Below the pieces are notes generated by a model. The model was not told where the DNA came from and made no database searches. It worked only from the letters and a program-made list of their open reading frames with translations. 64,000 bases of DNA from Mucilaginibacter sp. OK098 (GTDB lineage: Bacteria; Bacteroidota; Bacteroidia; Sphingobacteriales; Sphingobacteriaceae), in the NCBI RefSeq assembly GCF_900142915.1, contig NZ_FRCM01000005.1:372001-436000 (forward strand), written 5' to 3'. The stretch's first letter is position 1. The number at the start of each line of letters is the position of its first letter. This document shows positions 1-8,176 of this stretch, piece by piece. Made by a program: the position numbers and the translations under genes.

Positions 1-1
1 A

Positions 2-508
2 CAGATCCCCGTGATGTTTCCCGGCGGCGATGATATTTTTTATAGATCGGAAGCTAAGGCTGCGGCAATTGCGGATTTAAAAAAGCAGGGAAAATACATA
101 GAAGGGATGGTTATTCCAGAAGCGACTGCATTAGGCAAGGCAAGAGAAGTAGGGGAGATGCTTTGGAAAAATGGCTTACCCGTGCTTGATGATCTTCACA
201 ATTCCAGCTATGACTGGAATATGCCCGACATTAATAAAAAGACCGATGCCCAGATCCAAAAATGGTACACCGATCATTATATTGAAAGTATCGGCAGGCT
301 GAGCCCCGGCTTAACCATGGTGATTATGCACTGCACCAATCCATCACCAACATTTAAATATATTTCAGATACCGGCCAAAAACGCAAAGGTGACCTGCTG
401 GCCATGACCGATCTGCGTTTACGCAAGTTTTTAAAGGACAAAGGATTTATTTTAACCACCTGGAGAGAAGTAATGGAGCGGAGGGTTAAGGTGGGGAACG
501 CGGAATAA
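2..508 (+). CDS. ChbG/HpnK (YdjC-like) carbohydrate deacetylase, 3' part only
   Basis: The reading frame is already open at the left edge (codons for Q-I-P precede the first possible start), so the 5' part lies outside the window. About 168 residues are visible, whereas the family usually has about 250-330. The visible part resembles the C-terminal half of YdjC-like deacetylases, metal-dependent enzymes that remove acetyl groups from oligosaccharides. Seen features are the PVMFPGG motif, a VIMHCTNPSP segment in the position of the family's conserved histidine region, and the closing pattern of R, K and D residues followed by a LRKFLKDKGF helix. The substrate cannot be told from this fragment. 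A MITE-like repeat starts 20 bp after the stop codon. A polysaccharide deacetylase of another fold is the main alternative. Confidence 0.7.
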   Translation, partial: QIPVMFPGGDDIFYRSEAKAAAIADLKKQGKYIEGMVIPEATALGKAREVGEMLWKNGLPVLDDLHNSSYDWNMPDINKKTDAQIQKWYTDHYIESIGRLSPGLTMVIMHCTNPSPTFKYISDTGQKRKGDLLAMTDLRLRKFLKDKGFILTTWREVMERRVKVGNAE

Positions 509-527
509 TAATTTTTAATAATAACCA

Positions 528-640
528 TGTCATTGCGAGGTACGAAGCAATCGCGAACTATACAGGGCGAATTGAAAGGTGTAGAACCTGCCTGGTGGTT
601 TTGCTTGCGTGCGGTTGCCATGCTGTCGCTCGCAATGACA
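528..640. repeat. MITE/REP-like intergenic element with 12-bp terminal inverted repeats
   Basis: A 113-bp element has perfect 12-bp ends: TGTCATTGCGAG at 528-539 and its reverse complement at 629-640. Similar sequences beginning CATTGCGAGG and containing CGAAGCAATC are familiar intergenic repeats in Sphingobacteriaceae genomes (general knowledge, not searched). It has no coding capacity and sits between the stop of the deacetylase gene and the stop of the opposing LolA-like gene. Confidence 0.65.
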
Positions 641-664
641 TAAGGGTTCAGAGGTTTTCGACCT

Positions 665-1357
665 CTACCGAAGGTCAACCACCTCAACGCCTTTATGCGC
701 TTTGGGGTCAAAAGTGAAAACGTTATCAGCAACAGCTACATTAGGCACAAAAGTTTTTAGCGTGTAAGTGTATCTATTCCCATTCTTATCAAATATCAGT
801 GCGCTGTAAATCTGTTTTTTAGCCTTATCAATTTCCAGTCGTACTTTAAAAAACGATTTTTTATCATCTTCGGGGGTAAGGTCTATTTCCTGGTAAATAG
901 TACCGCCCATTTTCTTTTCGCCGGTGTATATGTATTTGTAACCATGCTCATAAATGGTAAATATTTTGGCCGGGTTAAGGCCCTCGCCGCTGTTATCTAC
1001 ATTGCTTACCTGCACTTCGTTATCTTTTTTTAGGTAGGTCCACTGTGTTTTACCATCGCTGATGATCTCCTGTGCAACATCCGGCTTCCCGGTTGTTTGA
1101 GGGCTATACAGCGTAACCTTAAACTTATTGCTTTTTGAACGGGCGATAAGGGTGCCGCTTTGGGTTTCTTTAACGCCGGCCTGCTGGTTGTCAAGCGTAA
1201 ACACAAAGTCGGTTTTTACGGCATCGTACAGTCTGTATTTGGCACTTACCTTGCTTAAAATAGCTTTGGCATCAGCGTCTTTTTGTGCAAAGGAATAACT
1301 TACACTTAGGATGGTTAGTAGTGAAAATATAAGCAGTTTCTTCATTGTTGGTTTCAT
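665..1357 (-). CDS. LolA-like outer-membrane lipoprotein carrier protein
   Basis: 230 residues. The N-terminus is a signal peptide (KKLLIFSLLTILSVSYSFAQ), so the product is periplasmic. The mature part has the LolA/LolB-like half-barrel pattern: an amphipathic start (ADAKAILSKVSAKYRLYDAV), a run of alternating strands, and a late segment K-K-Q-I-Y-S-A-L-I-F-D-K-N-G-N. LolA carries lipoproteins across the periplasm from the LolCDE exporter. The start at 1357 (MKPTMKK) or at 1345 (MKKLLIF) is possible; the second gives a more typical signal peptide. A perfect 14-bp palindrome lies just upstream. The gene is next to ftsK on the same strand, 125 bp downstream of it. Confidence 0.8.
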   Translation of the reverse strand: MKPTMKKLLIFSLLTILSVSYSFAQKDADAKAILSKVSAKYRLYDAVKTDFVFTLDNQQAGVKETQSGTLIARSKSNKFKVTLYSPQTTGKPDVAQEIISDGKTQWTYLKKDNEVQVSNVDNSGEGLNPAKIFTIYEHGYKYIYTGEKKMGGTIYQEIDLTPEDDKKSFFKVRLEIDKAKKQIYSALIFDKNGNRYTYTLKTFVPNVAVADNVFTFDPKAHKGVEVVDLR

Positions 1358-1361
1358 ATTC

Positions 1362-1375
1362 CGGATAATTATCCG
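1362..1375. promoter_or_regulatory. Perfect 14-bp palindrome upstream of the LolA-like gene
   Basis: CGGATAATTATCCG reads the same on both strands and ends 5 bp before the farther start codon of the LolA-like gene. It could be an operator, or a short hairpin in the leader; nothing in the sequence decides which. Confidence 0.35.
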
Positions 1376-1482
1376 CTTTGTATTAGATAGTTATTTTAAA
1401 AAATGTTTCACCTATAACGGATAAACCTCTTTACAGGTACATCAAATTATATAGTATTAAGAGCAATGGTTTACACAAAGGT

Positions 1483-4050
1483 TTAATTATTGCTTTTTTG
1501 AAGTGATTCGAGGTGTCGTTCCAGGCTGTACTCATCAGGATATAAAACATCGCGGGCTTTGCTGCCTTCAAAAGGCCCCACTATACCGGCTGCTTCCAGC
1601 TGATCAATTATCCGGCCTGCGCGGTTGTAGCCCAGTTTCATTTTACGCTGGATGAGCGAGGTTGAGCCTTGCTGATGCAATACGATCAGGCGTGCCGCAT
1701 CCTCAAACATTGGATCGCGGTTATCTGGATCAAATTCTTTGGCGCTGCTGCTTTCTCCTTCGCCAACATATTCCGGCAGTAACATGGCCGAGGCATAGCC
1801 ACGCTGGTTTCCAATAAAGTCAGAGATGCGTTCAACTTCGTGCGTATCAACAAACGCGCATTGCAAGCGGATCAGGTCACTGCCGGTTGACAGCAGCATA
1901 TCTCCGCGGCCGATCAATTGATCGGCACCGCCGCTATCCAATATGGTACGCGAATCTATTTTTGACAATACCCTGAAAGCCAACCTCGACGGGAAGTTGG
2001 CTTTTATGGTACCTGTAATAATATTTACAGAAGGCCTTTGTGTTGCAATTACCAGGTGAATACCTACCGCACGGGCCAACTGTGCGATACGTGCAATTGG
2101 TACTTCAACTTCTTTACCTGCCGTCATCATCAAATCGGCAAACTCATCAATTACCAGCACAATAAATGGCAGGTAACGGTGTTTTTCGGGGTCGCTTATT
2201 TTACGATGTACAAATTTCTCGTTATACTCTTTAAGGTTCCGCACCTGTGCATCCTTTAACAGGTCATACCGCTGGTCCATCTCTATACACAAAGAGTTTA
2301 GCGTATTAACCACCTTTTTTGTATCGGTAATAATGGCGTCAGCCTCATCAGGAAGCTTAGCCAAAAAGTGTCTTTCAATCTTTCGGAAAAGTGTTAGCTC
2401 CACCTTTTTAGGGTCAACCAATACAAATTTAAGCTCGGCGGGGTGCTTTTTATATAACAGCGAAACCAATATGGCATTAATACCAACCGACTTACCCTGC
2501 CCCGTGGCACCGGCAACAAGCAAGTGAGGCATCTTGGCCAAATCGGCAATAAATACTTCATTGCTGATGGTTTTACCCAGCGCAATCGGCAGGTCCATTG
2601 TAGTGTTCTGGAATTTTTCGGTAGATAATACCGAACGCATCGACACCATTTCGGGATGTTGATTCGGCACTTCAATACCTATAGTCCCCTTACCCGGCAT
2701 TGGTGCAATAATACGGATGCCTAAGGCAGCCAGGCTTAGTGCAATATCATCCTCCAGGTTCTTGATCTTGGAGATCCGAACTCCCGGGGCCGGGATAATT
2801 TCGTACAAGGTTACTGTTGGCCCTATGGTCGCCTTTATTTTATCTATCTCGATATTATAATGGTTCAGCGTTTCAACGATCTTGTTTTTGTTGGCTTCTA
2901 ATTCGTCTGAGTTAACGCTTATTTTGTTTGATCCGTAGTTTTCCAGCAGGTCAAGCGGCGGATATTTATACGATGCAAGCTCTAGTGTATGGTCATATTT
3001 ACCAAATTGCTCAAGCAGGCTTTCAGCCTTTTTGTCATCGTCAGTTTTCTCAATATTTAAAACAGGGGTGGGCCTGGTAAGGCCAACAGTTAGCGGAATT
3101 TCATTCTCCTCTTCTGCCTCATCGCTTTTTGATGAGTCAGGCGTTAATATAACGGGTTCATGAAATACAGGGTTTTGTACAAATTCCTGTTGCTTAAGCG
3201 GTTCAGGATTTACGGTTTTCTCCGAACTATCCCTCTGCCTGTTTGCGCGGCCCGGCCATTCAACAGGTAACGAAATTTCCTCGTCTTCCAAATCAGCCGG
3301 TTCAGGCACAATATCGCCAACTGCACCTGTTGCTACAGTTTTCGGACTGCGTTTTGGGATCTTAAAGTCGATGTTGTAAGCTATCACCAATATAGCTAAG
3401 CCCAGAAATAGGAGTATGCCAGCCGTGCCTGCCTGCCCTATCTGCGCATCAAGCAAACGGTTTGTATAAAGACCGAACCCTCCCTCGAGGTAATTTGGCG
3501 TATCAGCTATAAATGCATGAAAAAAGCCTATCGTTACTGAAATAAACACTAAAAAGAAAAAGCTATATGCAAGAGCTTTACTTAGAGGAACCAGGCGTAC
3601 CTTAAACAGCATGCGATATCCGCTTACAAAAAATAAGAATACAAATACAAACGATGCCAAGCCAAACCACTCGTAAATAAATTGATTGGATGTTAGCGCA
3701 CCTAATTTGCCGGCCCAGTTATCAACAACAGGGCTAGTAACATGATTTTCCATTAGCTCCTGCGTGGTGCGGAACAGGTTGTGCCAGCCGCCATTTGCAG
3801 CCGAAACATAGCTTTGATCTTCCTGCCAGGTAAACAGGTATGATGTGAATGCCACAAGAAAGTATACCGACAGCAACAGTAAAAATAAACCGGCTATCTT
3901 TATTATTTTGCTGTTCAGCAAGTCGGACGAACCTAATCTATCCTCCCTCTGCTTTATAGGGCGCTCCCTTTCAACTTTTTGTGCTGGCTGGCGGGGCTGA
4001 TTTTCTTGCTTGAAACTATTTGATTTAAACTGATTTCCTTTTACCGGCAT
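1483..4050 (-). CDS. ftsK: FtsK/SpoIIIE family DNA translocase
   Basis: 855 residues, normal length for the family. The N-terminus has four membrane segments (about residues 50-225), followed by an acidic and proline-rich linker (about 230-340) and the motor. Walker A is GATGQGKSVG near residue 515 and Walker B is IVLVIDEFADLM. The C-terminal gamma winged helix, which recognises KOPS-type DNA, is visible from EDAARLIVLHQQGSTSLIQ to the end. FtsK sits at the division septum and pumps the chromosome terminus into daughter cells, working with XerCD. The start at 4050 is supported by a TAnnTTTG promoter octamer 24 bp upstream. The gene diverges from the MBOAT gene, with 218 bp between them. Confidence 0.95.
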   Translation of the reverse strand: MPVKGNQFKSNSFKQENQPRQPAQKVERERPIKQREDRLGSSDLLNSKIIKIAGLFLLLLSVYFLVAFTSYLFTWQEDQSYVSAANGGWHNLFRTTQELMENHVTSPVVDNWAGKLGALTSNQFIYEWFGLASFVFVFLFFVSGYRMLFKVRLVPLSKALAYSFFFLVFISVTIGFFHAFIADTPNYLEGGFGLYTNRLLDAQIGQAGTAGILLFLGLAILVIAYNIDFKIPKRSPKTVATGAVGDIVPEPADLEDEEISLPVEWPGRANRQRDSSEKTVNPEPLKQQEFVQNPVFHEPVILTPDSSKSDEAEEENEIPLTVGLTRPTPVLNIEKTDDDKKAESLLEQFGKYDHTLELASYKYPPLDLLENYGSNKISVNSDELEANKNKIVETLNHYNIEIDKIKATIGPTVTLYEIIPAPGVRISKIKNLEDDIALSLAALGIRIIAPMPGKGTIGIEVPNQHPEMVSMRSVLSTEKFQNTTMDLPIALGKTISNEVFIADLAKMPHLLVAGATGQGKSVGINAILVSLLYKKHPAELKFVLVDPKKVELTLFRKIERHFLAKLPDEADAIITDTKKVVNTLNSLCIEMDQRYDLLKDAQVRNLKEYNEKFVHRKISDPEKHRYLPFIVLVIDEFADLMMTAGKEVEVPIARIAQLARAVGIHLVIATQRPSVNIITGTIKANFPSRLAFRVLSKIDSRTILDSGGADQLIGRGDMLLSTGSDLIRLQCAFVDTHEVERISDFIGNQRGYASAMLLPEYVGEGESSSAKEFDPDNRDPMFEDAARLIVLHQQGSTSLIQRKMKLGYNRAGRIIDQLEAAGIVGPFEGSKARDVLYPDEYSLERHLESLQKSNN

Positions 4051-4073
4051 CCTGATGTAACCCTGATATTGTG

Positions 4074-4081
4074 CAAATATA
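4074..4081 (-). promoter_or_regulatory. Probable -7 element of ftsK
   Basis: On the minus strand this reads TATATTTG, a match to the Bacteroidota -7 consensus TAnnTTTG. A TTG lies 16 bp further upstream, near the expected -33 position. The spacing to the ftsK start (4050) fits a short leader. Confidence 0.55.
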
Positions 4082-4268
4082 AAGTTAATAGATTAAACAA
4101 CTTATTTAGCCGGATTTTTTAATTAAAAATCATTCATGGAATGAACCGGTTTAATATTAATTGTTTTAAAACCTTGTGTAACAAAAATGATAGGAAACGG
4201 TTTTAACTTTCCATCAGCTTTTTCGTACTAGGGGATTGTTTTTTATTTGAATACTCCACTAAGATAAT

Positions 4269-5696
4269 ATGCTATTCAATTCTATTGATTTTATATTTTT
4301 TTACATAATAGTAACTATCTTATACTTTGTAGTTCCGCACAAACTCAAATGGGTAATTCTGTTAGCAGCAAGCTGTTATTTTTATATGGCATTTGTGCCC
4401 ATTTACATTCTTATACTGGGCTTCACTATTGTTATTGATTATTTTGCCGGGATCTATATAGAAAACGAGCACAATCCCAGGCGACGCAAGCTGTTGTTGA
4501 CGGCAAGCCTGGTAGCTAACATTGGGATCCTGTTTGTTTTTAAATACTTTAACTTCCTGAATCTTAATGTTGATATCCTGCTTAATAAATTCAATTATCA
4601 CAACCCTATTCCCTACTTAACCATACTGTTACCTATAGGCTTATCATTTCATACTTTCCAGGCAATGAGCTACACTATTGAGGTTTACCGGGGTAATCAA
4701 AAAGCCGAAAGGCACTTTGGGATCTATAGCTTATATGTAATGTTTTACCCTCAGCTGGTTGCAGGCCCCATTGAAAGGCCGCAAAATGTTTTACCGCAAT
4801 TGCGTATCAGGCATAAGTTTAGCTATGATTTAATGCAATCAGGCTTGAAAATGATGCTGTGGGGATTTTTTAAAAAACTGGTGATTGCCGACAGGCTTTC
4901 CATTTTTGTAAACTCTGTGTATAACAATCCTGATATGCATAACGGAACTACTATTGCTATTGCATCGTTCTTCTTTGCCATTCAAATTTATTGCGACTTT
5001 TCGGGATATACAGATATAGCCATAGGTTGTGCCAGAACAATGGGTTTTGATTTGATGAGAAATTTCAATCGTCCGTATTTTGCTTCCAATATCCAGGATT
5101 TTTGGCGGAGGTGGCATATCTCGCTGTCAACCTGGTTTCGTGATTATGTTTATATTCCCTTAGGCGGCAGCAAAGTGTCAGGTAAGCGCAGGTACCTTAA
5201 CCTGTTCATCGTTTTTTTATTGAGCGGGGTATGGCATGGCGCTAATTACACCTATATAGTTTGGGGGATGTTGCATGGTTTGTATTCAGTAGTATACGTC
5301 CTTATTAAACCTTATTTACGTAAAACCCCCGAAAATAAAATAGCCGGTGCTTTAATGCGCATGGGTAACATTGCACTAACAATTTCACTGGTAACTTTTG
5401 CCTGGATCTTTTTCAGAGCCGCCTCTCTTCATGATGCTTTTACCCTGATCCGTAATTTAAAAAGCTTTGGAGCCAGGCCATTTATAGGCGATGGGGTCAG
5501 CAATTTTGCGCAGTCTGTTTTAGCCATTGTGTTATTATTTATTTTAGAATATAAGATAGAATATTATCCTGAAAAGTTTAACTTTTTCAGCTCCCCAAAT
5601 GTTATATTAAGGTGGGGTTCTTTGGCATTTACAATATTGTGGATAATTGTTTTTGGCGTATTTAACGGAGGCCAGTTCATATACTTTCAATTTTAA
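4269..5696 (+). CDS. MBOAT-family O-acyltransferase (AlgI-like)
   Basis: 475 residues and strongly hydrophobic, with about ten membrane segments. Family landmarks include PIGLSFHTFQAMSYTIEVYRG, YPQLVAGPIERP, DFWRRWHISLSTWFRDYVYI and the catalytic-type histidine H323 in SGVWHGANYTYI. Proteins of this family (AlgI, PatA, DltB) move acyl groups, often acetyl, across the inner membrane for attachment to extracellular polymers. The next gene overlaps it by one base (TAATG) and encodes an SGNH-like partner, which is the usual two-protein arrangement. No polymer-synthesis genes are adjacent, so the acceptor is unknown. Confidence 0.9.
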   Translation: MLFNSIDFIFFYIIVTILYFVVPHKLKWVILLAASCYFYMAFVPIYILILGFTIVIDYFAGIYIENEHNPRRRKLLLTASLVANIGILFVFKYFNFLNLNVDILLNKFNYHNPIPYLTILLPIGLSFHTFQAMSYTIEVYRGNQKAERHFGIYSLYVMFYPQLVAGPIERPQNVLPQLRIRHKFSYDLMQSGLKMMLWGFFKKLVIADRLSIFVNSVYNNPDMHNGTTIAIASFFFAIQIYCDFSGYTDIAIGCARTMGFDLMRNFNRPYFASNIQDFWRRWHISLSTWFRDYVYIPLGGSKVSGKRRYLNLFIVFLLSGVWHGANYTYIVWGMLHGLYSVVYVLIKPYLRKTPENKIAGALMRMGNIALTISLVTFAWIFFRAASLHDAFTLIRNLKSFGARPFIGDGVSNFAQSVLAIVLLFILEYKIEYYPEKFNFFSSPNVILRWGSLAFTILWIIVFGVFNGGQFIYFQF

Positions 5697-6667
5697 TGAA
5701 AAACAACTTGGTAATTAGATTTTTGATAAGGCTGGCTGCATTTTCTCTTGTATTGATTGCAGTTGACCGATTAGTGGGTTTTGCATTAAAAAAAATATAC
5801 TTTAACCAGCGTGTGGGTCAATTTAGCCAAACCACCTACGCTATTGATAGCGCAAGGCAGGATATCATGATTTTTGGAAGCTCAAGGGCTGTCCGGCATT
5901 ATTCACCAACCATAATATCCGGGATATCAGGCTTAAGTTGTTATGATTCCGGCCGGGATGGACTCATGATACCTTATTCAACGGCTATAGAAGAAATTTC
6001 TTTGAGCAGGCATATCCCCAAACTTATATTATTAGACATATCCCCAAGGGAATTGGGCATTGATAAAACTAAATATGAAAAGCTTTCTATTTTATTGCCT
6101 TATTGCGAAGAACATCAACAATTTATAAAATATATTAAGGAGGTTAGCAGGTATGAGCCCGAAAAGCTTTTTTCTAAAACATATCCTTATAACTCTTCTG
6201 CTTTCATTTTGGCCAATAATAGTTTATTCTCGAAATCTGTTGAAAAAGACGATAACGGATATTTACCCCTGCGTGGAGCTATGACAAAGCCAGAAGTGGA
6301 AGATTACATTAAAAGGATGACCGTAAGATCAAAAAGGATCCGGCAAAATACAGAGCTGGCAGAAGCTAAAGCAGTTAATTATTTAAAACAGTTTTTAGAT
6401 AATGCCGCTAAAAATAAAATTAAAACAATGGTGATCATTTCACCAACCATATTAAACAATGCGTTTTACCTGGATAATCAAACGTTAGAGAGGGACCTGA
6501 TCGAAAAAATTGCGGGGGAATATCCTAATGTTACTTTTTTAGATTTCTCCACAGATCCGCGTTTTAATTATCACCCTGAAAAATTCGCAGATGTGTTTCA
6601 TCTAAATAAACAGGGCTCAGAAGAGTTTTCCACAATTATAGCCCAACAAATTAAGGCAAACTTATAA
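5696..6667 (+). CDS. Membrane-anchored SGNH/GDSL-like protein, partner of the MBOAT acyltransferase
   Basis: 323 residues. An N-terminal membrane anchor (about residues 8-28) is followed by a periplasmic domain. IFGSSRAVRHY (S62/S63) matches block I of SGNH hydrolases, and DVFHLNKQGSEEF supplies the D299/H302 pair expected in block V. The start codon overlaps the stop of the MBOAT gene, so the two are almost certainly translated together. By analogy with AlgJ/AlgX or DltD, the protein would take the acyl group from the MBOAT partner and place it on an exported polymer. That role is inferred from family and position. Confidence 0.75.
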   Translation: MKNNLVIRFLIRLAAFSLVLIAVDRLVGFALKKIYFNQRVGQFSQTTYAIDSARQDIMIFGSSRAVRHYSPTIISGISGLSCYDSGRDGLMIPYSTAIEEISLSRHIPKLILLDISPRELGIDKTKYEKLSILLPYCEEHQQFIKYIKEVSRYEPEKLFSKTYPYNSSAFILANNSLFSKSVEKDDNGYLPLRGAMTKPEVEDYIKRMTVRSKRIRQNTELAEAKAVNYLKQFLDNAAKNKIKTMVIISPTILNNAFYLDNQTLERDLIEKIAGEYPNVTFLDFSTDPRFNYHPEKFADVFHLNKQGSEEFSTIIAQQIKANL

Positions 6668-6867
6668 GTAAAAGCTTTTATTTAAGATACATTTGCCAGG
6701 GTTGTTATTAATTAAAAGTAACAAACCCATAGTAAAAGGATTTCATTAGTAATTTTCATGTCTGATAAAGTCATAGTTATAGAATATCTTACTTAATATG
6801 AAAAAAAGCAGGTATTTATTATATTTACCCTTAATATTGATGCTTACCCATTGTTAATATAAAAATA

Positions 6868-7515
6868 ATGAGTGTTGAAAAACTGGAACAGTACATTACC
6901 ACAGCCGATTTGGGCAGCCTTGATGCCTTGCTGATGCAGAACCCTGCTCTTGCAAAAAGCCGTACAAGTCACCAGGTTTCACCACTTATGCTATCCTGTT
7001 ATTATAAAAAACCGGAGGTCACGGCAATTATTTTAAAACACCTGGATGAAATAAACCTGTTTGAAGCTTCGGCTGCCGGCAGGTTTGATGTAGTGGCCAA
7101 CCTGGTATATAATCACCCCGATGCCATTAATTTTTACGCCGAAGATGGCTTTACGCCGTTGGGACTGGCCTGTTATTTTGGGCATTACGAAATTGCACAA
7201 TACCTGGTATTAAAAGGCGCAGATGTGAATATGCCCTCAAACAATGGTTTCAGCGTTTACCCCCTGCATTCAGCCGCTGCCGGCAACTTTACCCAGATAG
7301 CCAGGATGCTGATAGAAAATAATGCATTGATAAATGTAAAGCAACAGGCCGGGGCAACCGCACTACACTCTGCCGCTCAAAACGGTAACATTGATCTGTT
7401 GATACTGTTACTGGAACACGGTGCCGACGTAACTGCCCGTATGGAGGGCGGCAAGCTCCCCGCAGACCTTGCCCGTGAAAAAGGCTTTGCAGAAATAGCG
7501 GAAGCGTTGGATTAG
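6868..7515 (+). CDS. Ankyrin-repeat protein
   Basis: 215 residues with no signal peptide, so probably cytoplasmic. Ankyrin repeats are clear in the second half: DGFTPLGLACYFGHYEIAQYL, then GFSVYPLHSAAAGNFTQIARML and GATALHSAAQNGNIDLLILLL, ending in GKLPADLAREKGFAEIAEAL. The N-terminal part has degenerate repeats. Such proteins bind other proteins; the partner is not indicated by context, as the neighbours are unrelated. The TAG stop codon is the first unit of a 7-nt tandem repeat. Confidence 0.85.
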   Translation: MSVEKLEQYITTADLGSLDALLMQNPALAKSRTSHQVSPLMLSCYYKKPEVTAIILKHLDEINLFEASAAGRFDVVANLVYNHPDAINFYAEDGFTPLGLACYFGHYEIAQYLVLKGADVNMPSNNGFSVYPLHSAAAGNFTQIARMLIENNALINVKQQAGATALHSAAQNGNIDLLILLLEHGADVTARMEGGKLPADLAREKGFAEIAEALD

Positions 7516-7575
7516 GCAGTAGTCATTAGTCATTAGTCATTAGTCATTAGGCATTAGGCATTAGGCATTAGGCAG
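7513..7575 (+). repeat. Heptanucleotide tandem repeat starting at a stop codon
   Basis: Nine 7-nt units all begin with TAG: one TAGGCAG (its TAG is the ankyrin gene's stop), four TAGTCAT, three TAGGCAT and a final TAGGCAG. Because 7 is not a multiple of 3, TAG occurs in all three frames. A related array begins at the stop of araD at 21390. Confidence 0.9.
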
Positions 7576-7717
7576 TTTTTGTAACTGGATTATTAATATA
7601 CGGATTTTATTTGCTTTTAAAGGGATCTGCTTAATCGGATAAATCATCTACACATCAGTGATCCAAAATTGGTGTAATCTTCAAATAATCGGTGCAATCA
7701 AAAAAACAACAAAAAAA

Positions 7718-7741
7718 TAGCCGGTAATTTCTCGCCGGCTA
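7718..7741 (-). terminator. Candidate intrinsic terminator, minus strand
   Basis: TAGCCGG and CCGGCTA form a 7-bp stem with a 10-nt loop. On the minus strand it is followed by a run of T residues. It could end the transcript of the outer-membrane protein gene, though it lies 436 bp past that gene's stop. Confidence 0.55.
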
Positions 7742-7846
7742 CAAAACTTCATCCTTATAATTAACTATCTAAACTAAAACTTAAGCCCTGTAATTTATAC
7801 GTTATTGGTTATATAAAAATTAATATTTATATTAGTTCCAATAAAA

Positions 7847-7876
7847 GGCTCCCGGCCTCGCGCCAGGAGTCTTTTT
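7847..7876 (+). terminator. Candidate intrinsic terminator, plus strand
   Basis: GGCTCC pairs with GGAGTC (one G-T pair), and an inner GGC pairs with GCC. The stem is followed by five T residues. It lies 330 bp past the ankyrin gene and has no other gene upstream, so it may end a small RNA or a long 3' UTR. Confidence 0.5.
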
Positions 7877-8083
7877 GATTTGATAAATTATTGATGAGCA
7901 GGGCGCTCAATGAATGTTGTTATACGGCAACAATTTTTCGAAAGTTTCAGTTTTTTTTATTTTTTTTAAGATTACCTGATTTATAGAGAAAAAAACTGTT
8001 TTGTACGACCTGAAATTGAATTTGGAATGTCATCCCGTCGACGTAGTCCGGGGTCTCATATGATAATTCACCTGTCATCAGGT

Positions 8084-8109
8084 CTTCAGGCGGATTTATT
8101 CGCCTGAAG
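8084..8109. repeat. 9-bp perfect hairpin
   Basis: CTTCAGGCG at 8084-8092 is repeated in inverted form at 8101-8109. No T run follows on either strand, so it does not look like an ordinary terminator. A smaller hairpin (ACCTG/CAGGT, 8070-8083) lies directly beside it. Confidence 0.5.
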
Positions 8110-8176
8110 ATTATTGCAGATTAAAAATCTTCCCCCTAATTTCTCTAGTGTTTTCTCCAATCTCTAACACCTATAC

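Larger units (their letters stand above)
7576..8176. other. Gene-free stretch with several hairpins
   Basis: No convincing coding region was found on either strand. The stretch holds two terminator-like hairpins (7718-7741 and 7847-7876), a pair of adjacent hairpins at 8070-8083 and 8084-8109, and a segment around 8028-8060 (TGTCATCCCG... GGGGTCTCAT) that looks like a decayed dispersed repeat. Confidence 0.6.

Noticed and set aside
277..732. Open frame of 151 codons on the minus strand over the deacetylase gene and the MITE
   Set aside because: It is antisense to a clear gene and runs through a repeat into the LolA-like gene; no family resemblance or start signal.
7513..7575. CRISPR-like repeat array
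   Set aside because: The period is 7 bp with no spacers and no cas genes nearby; it is a simple tandem repeat.
8084..8109. Intrinsic terminator
   Set aside because: The stem is strong, but no T run follows on either strand.
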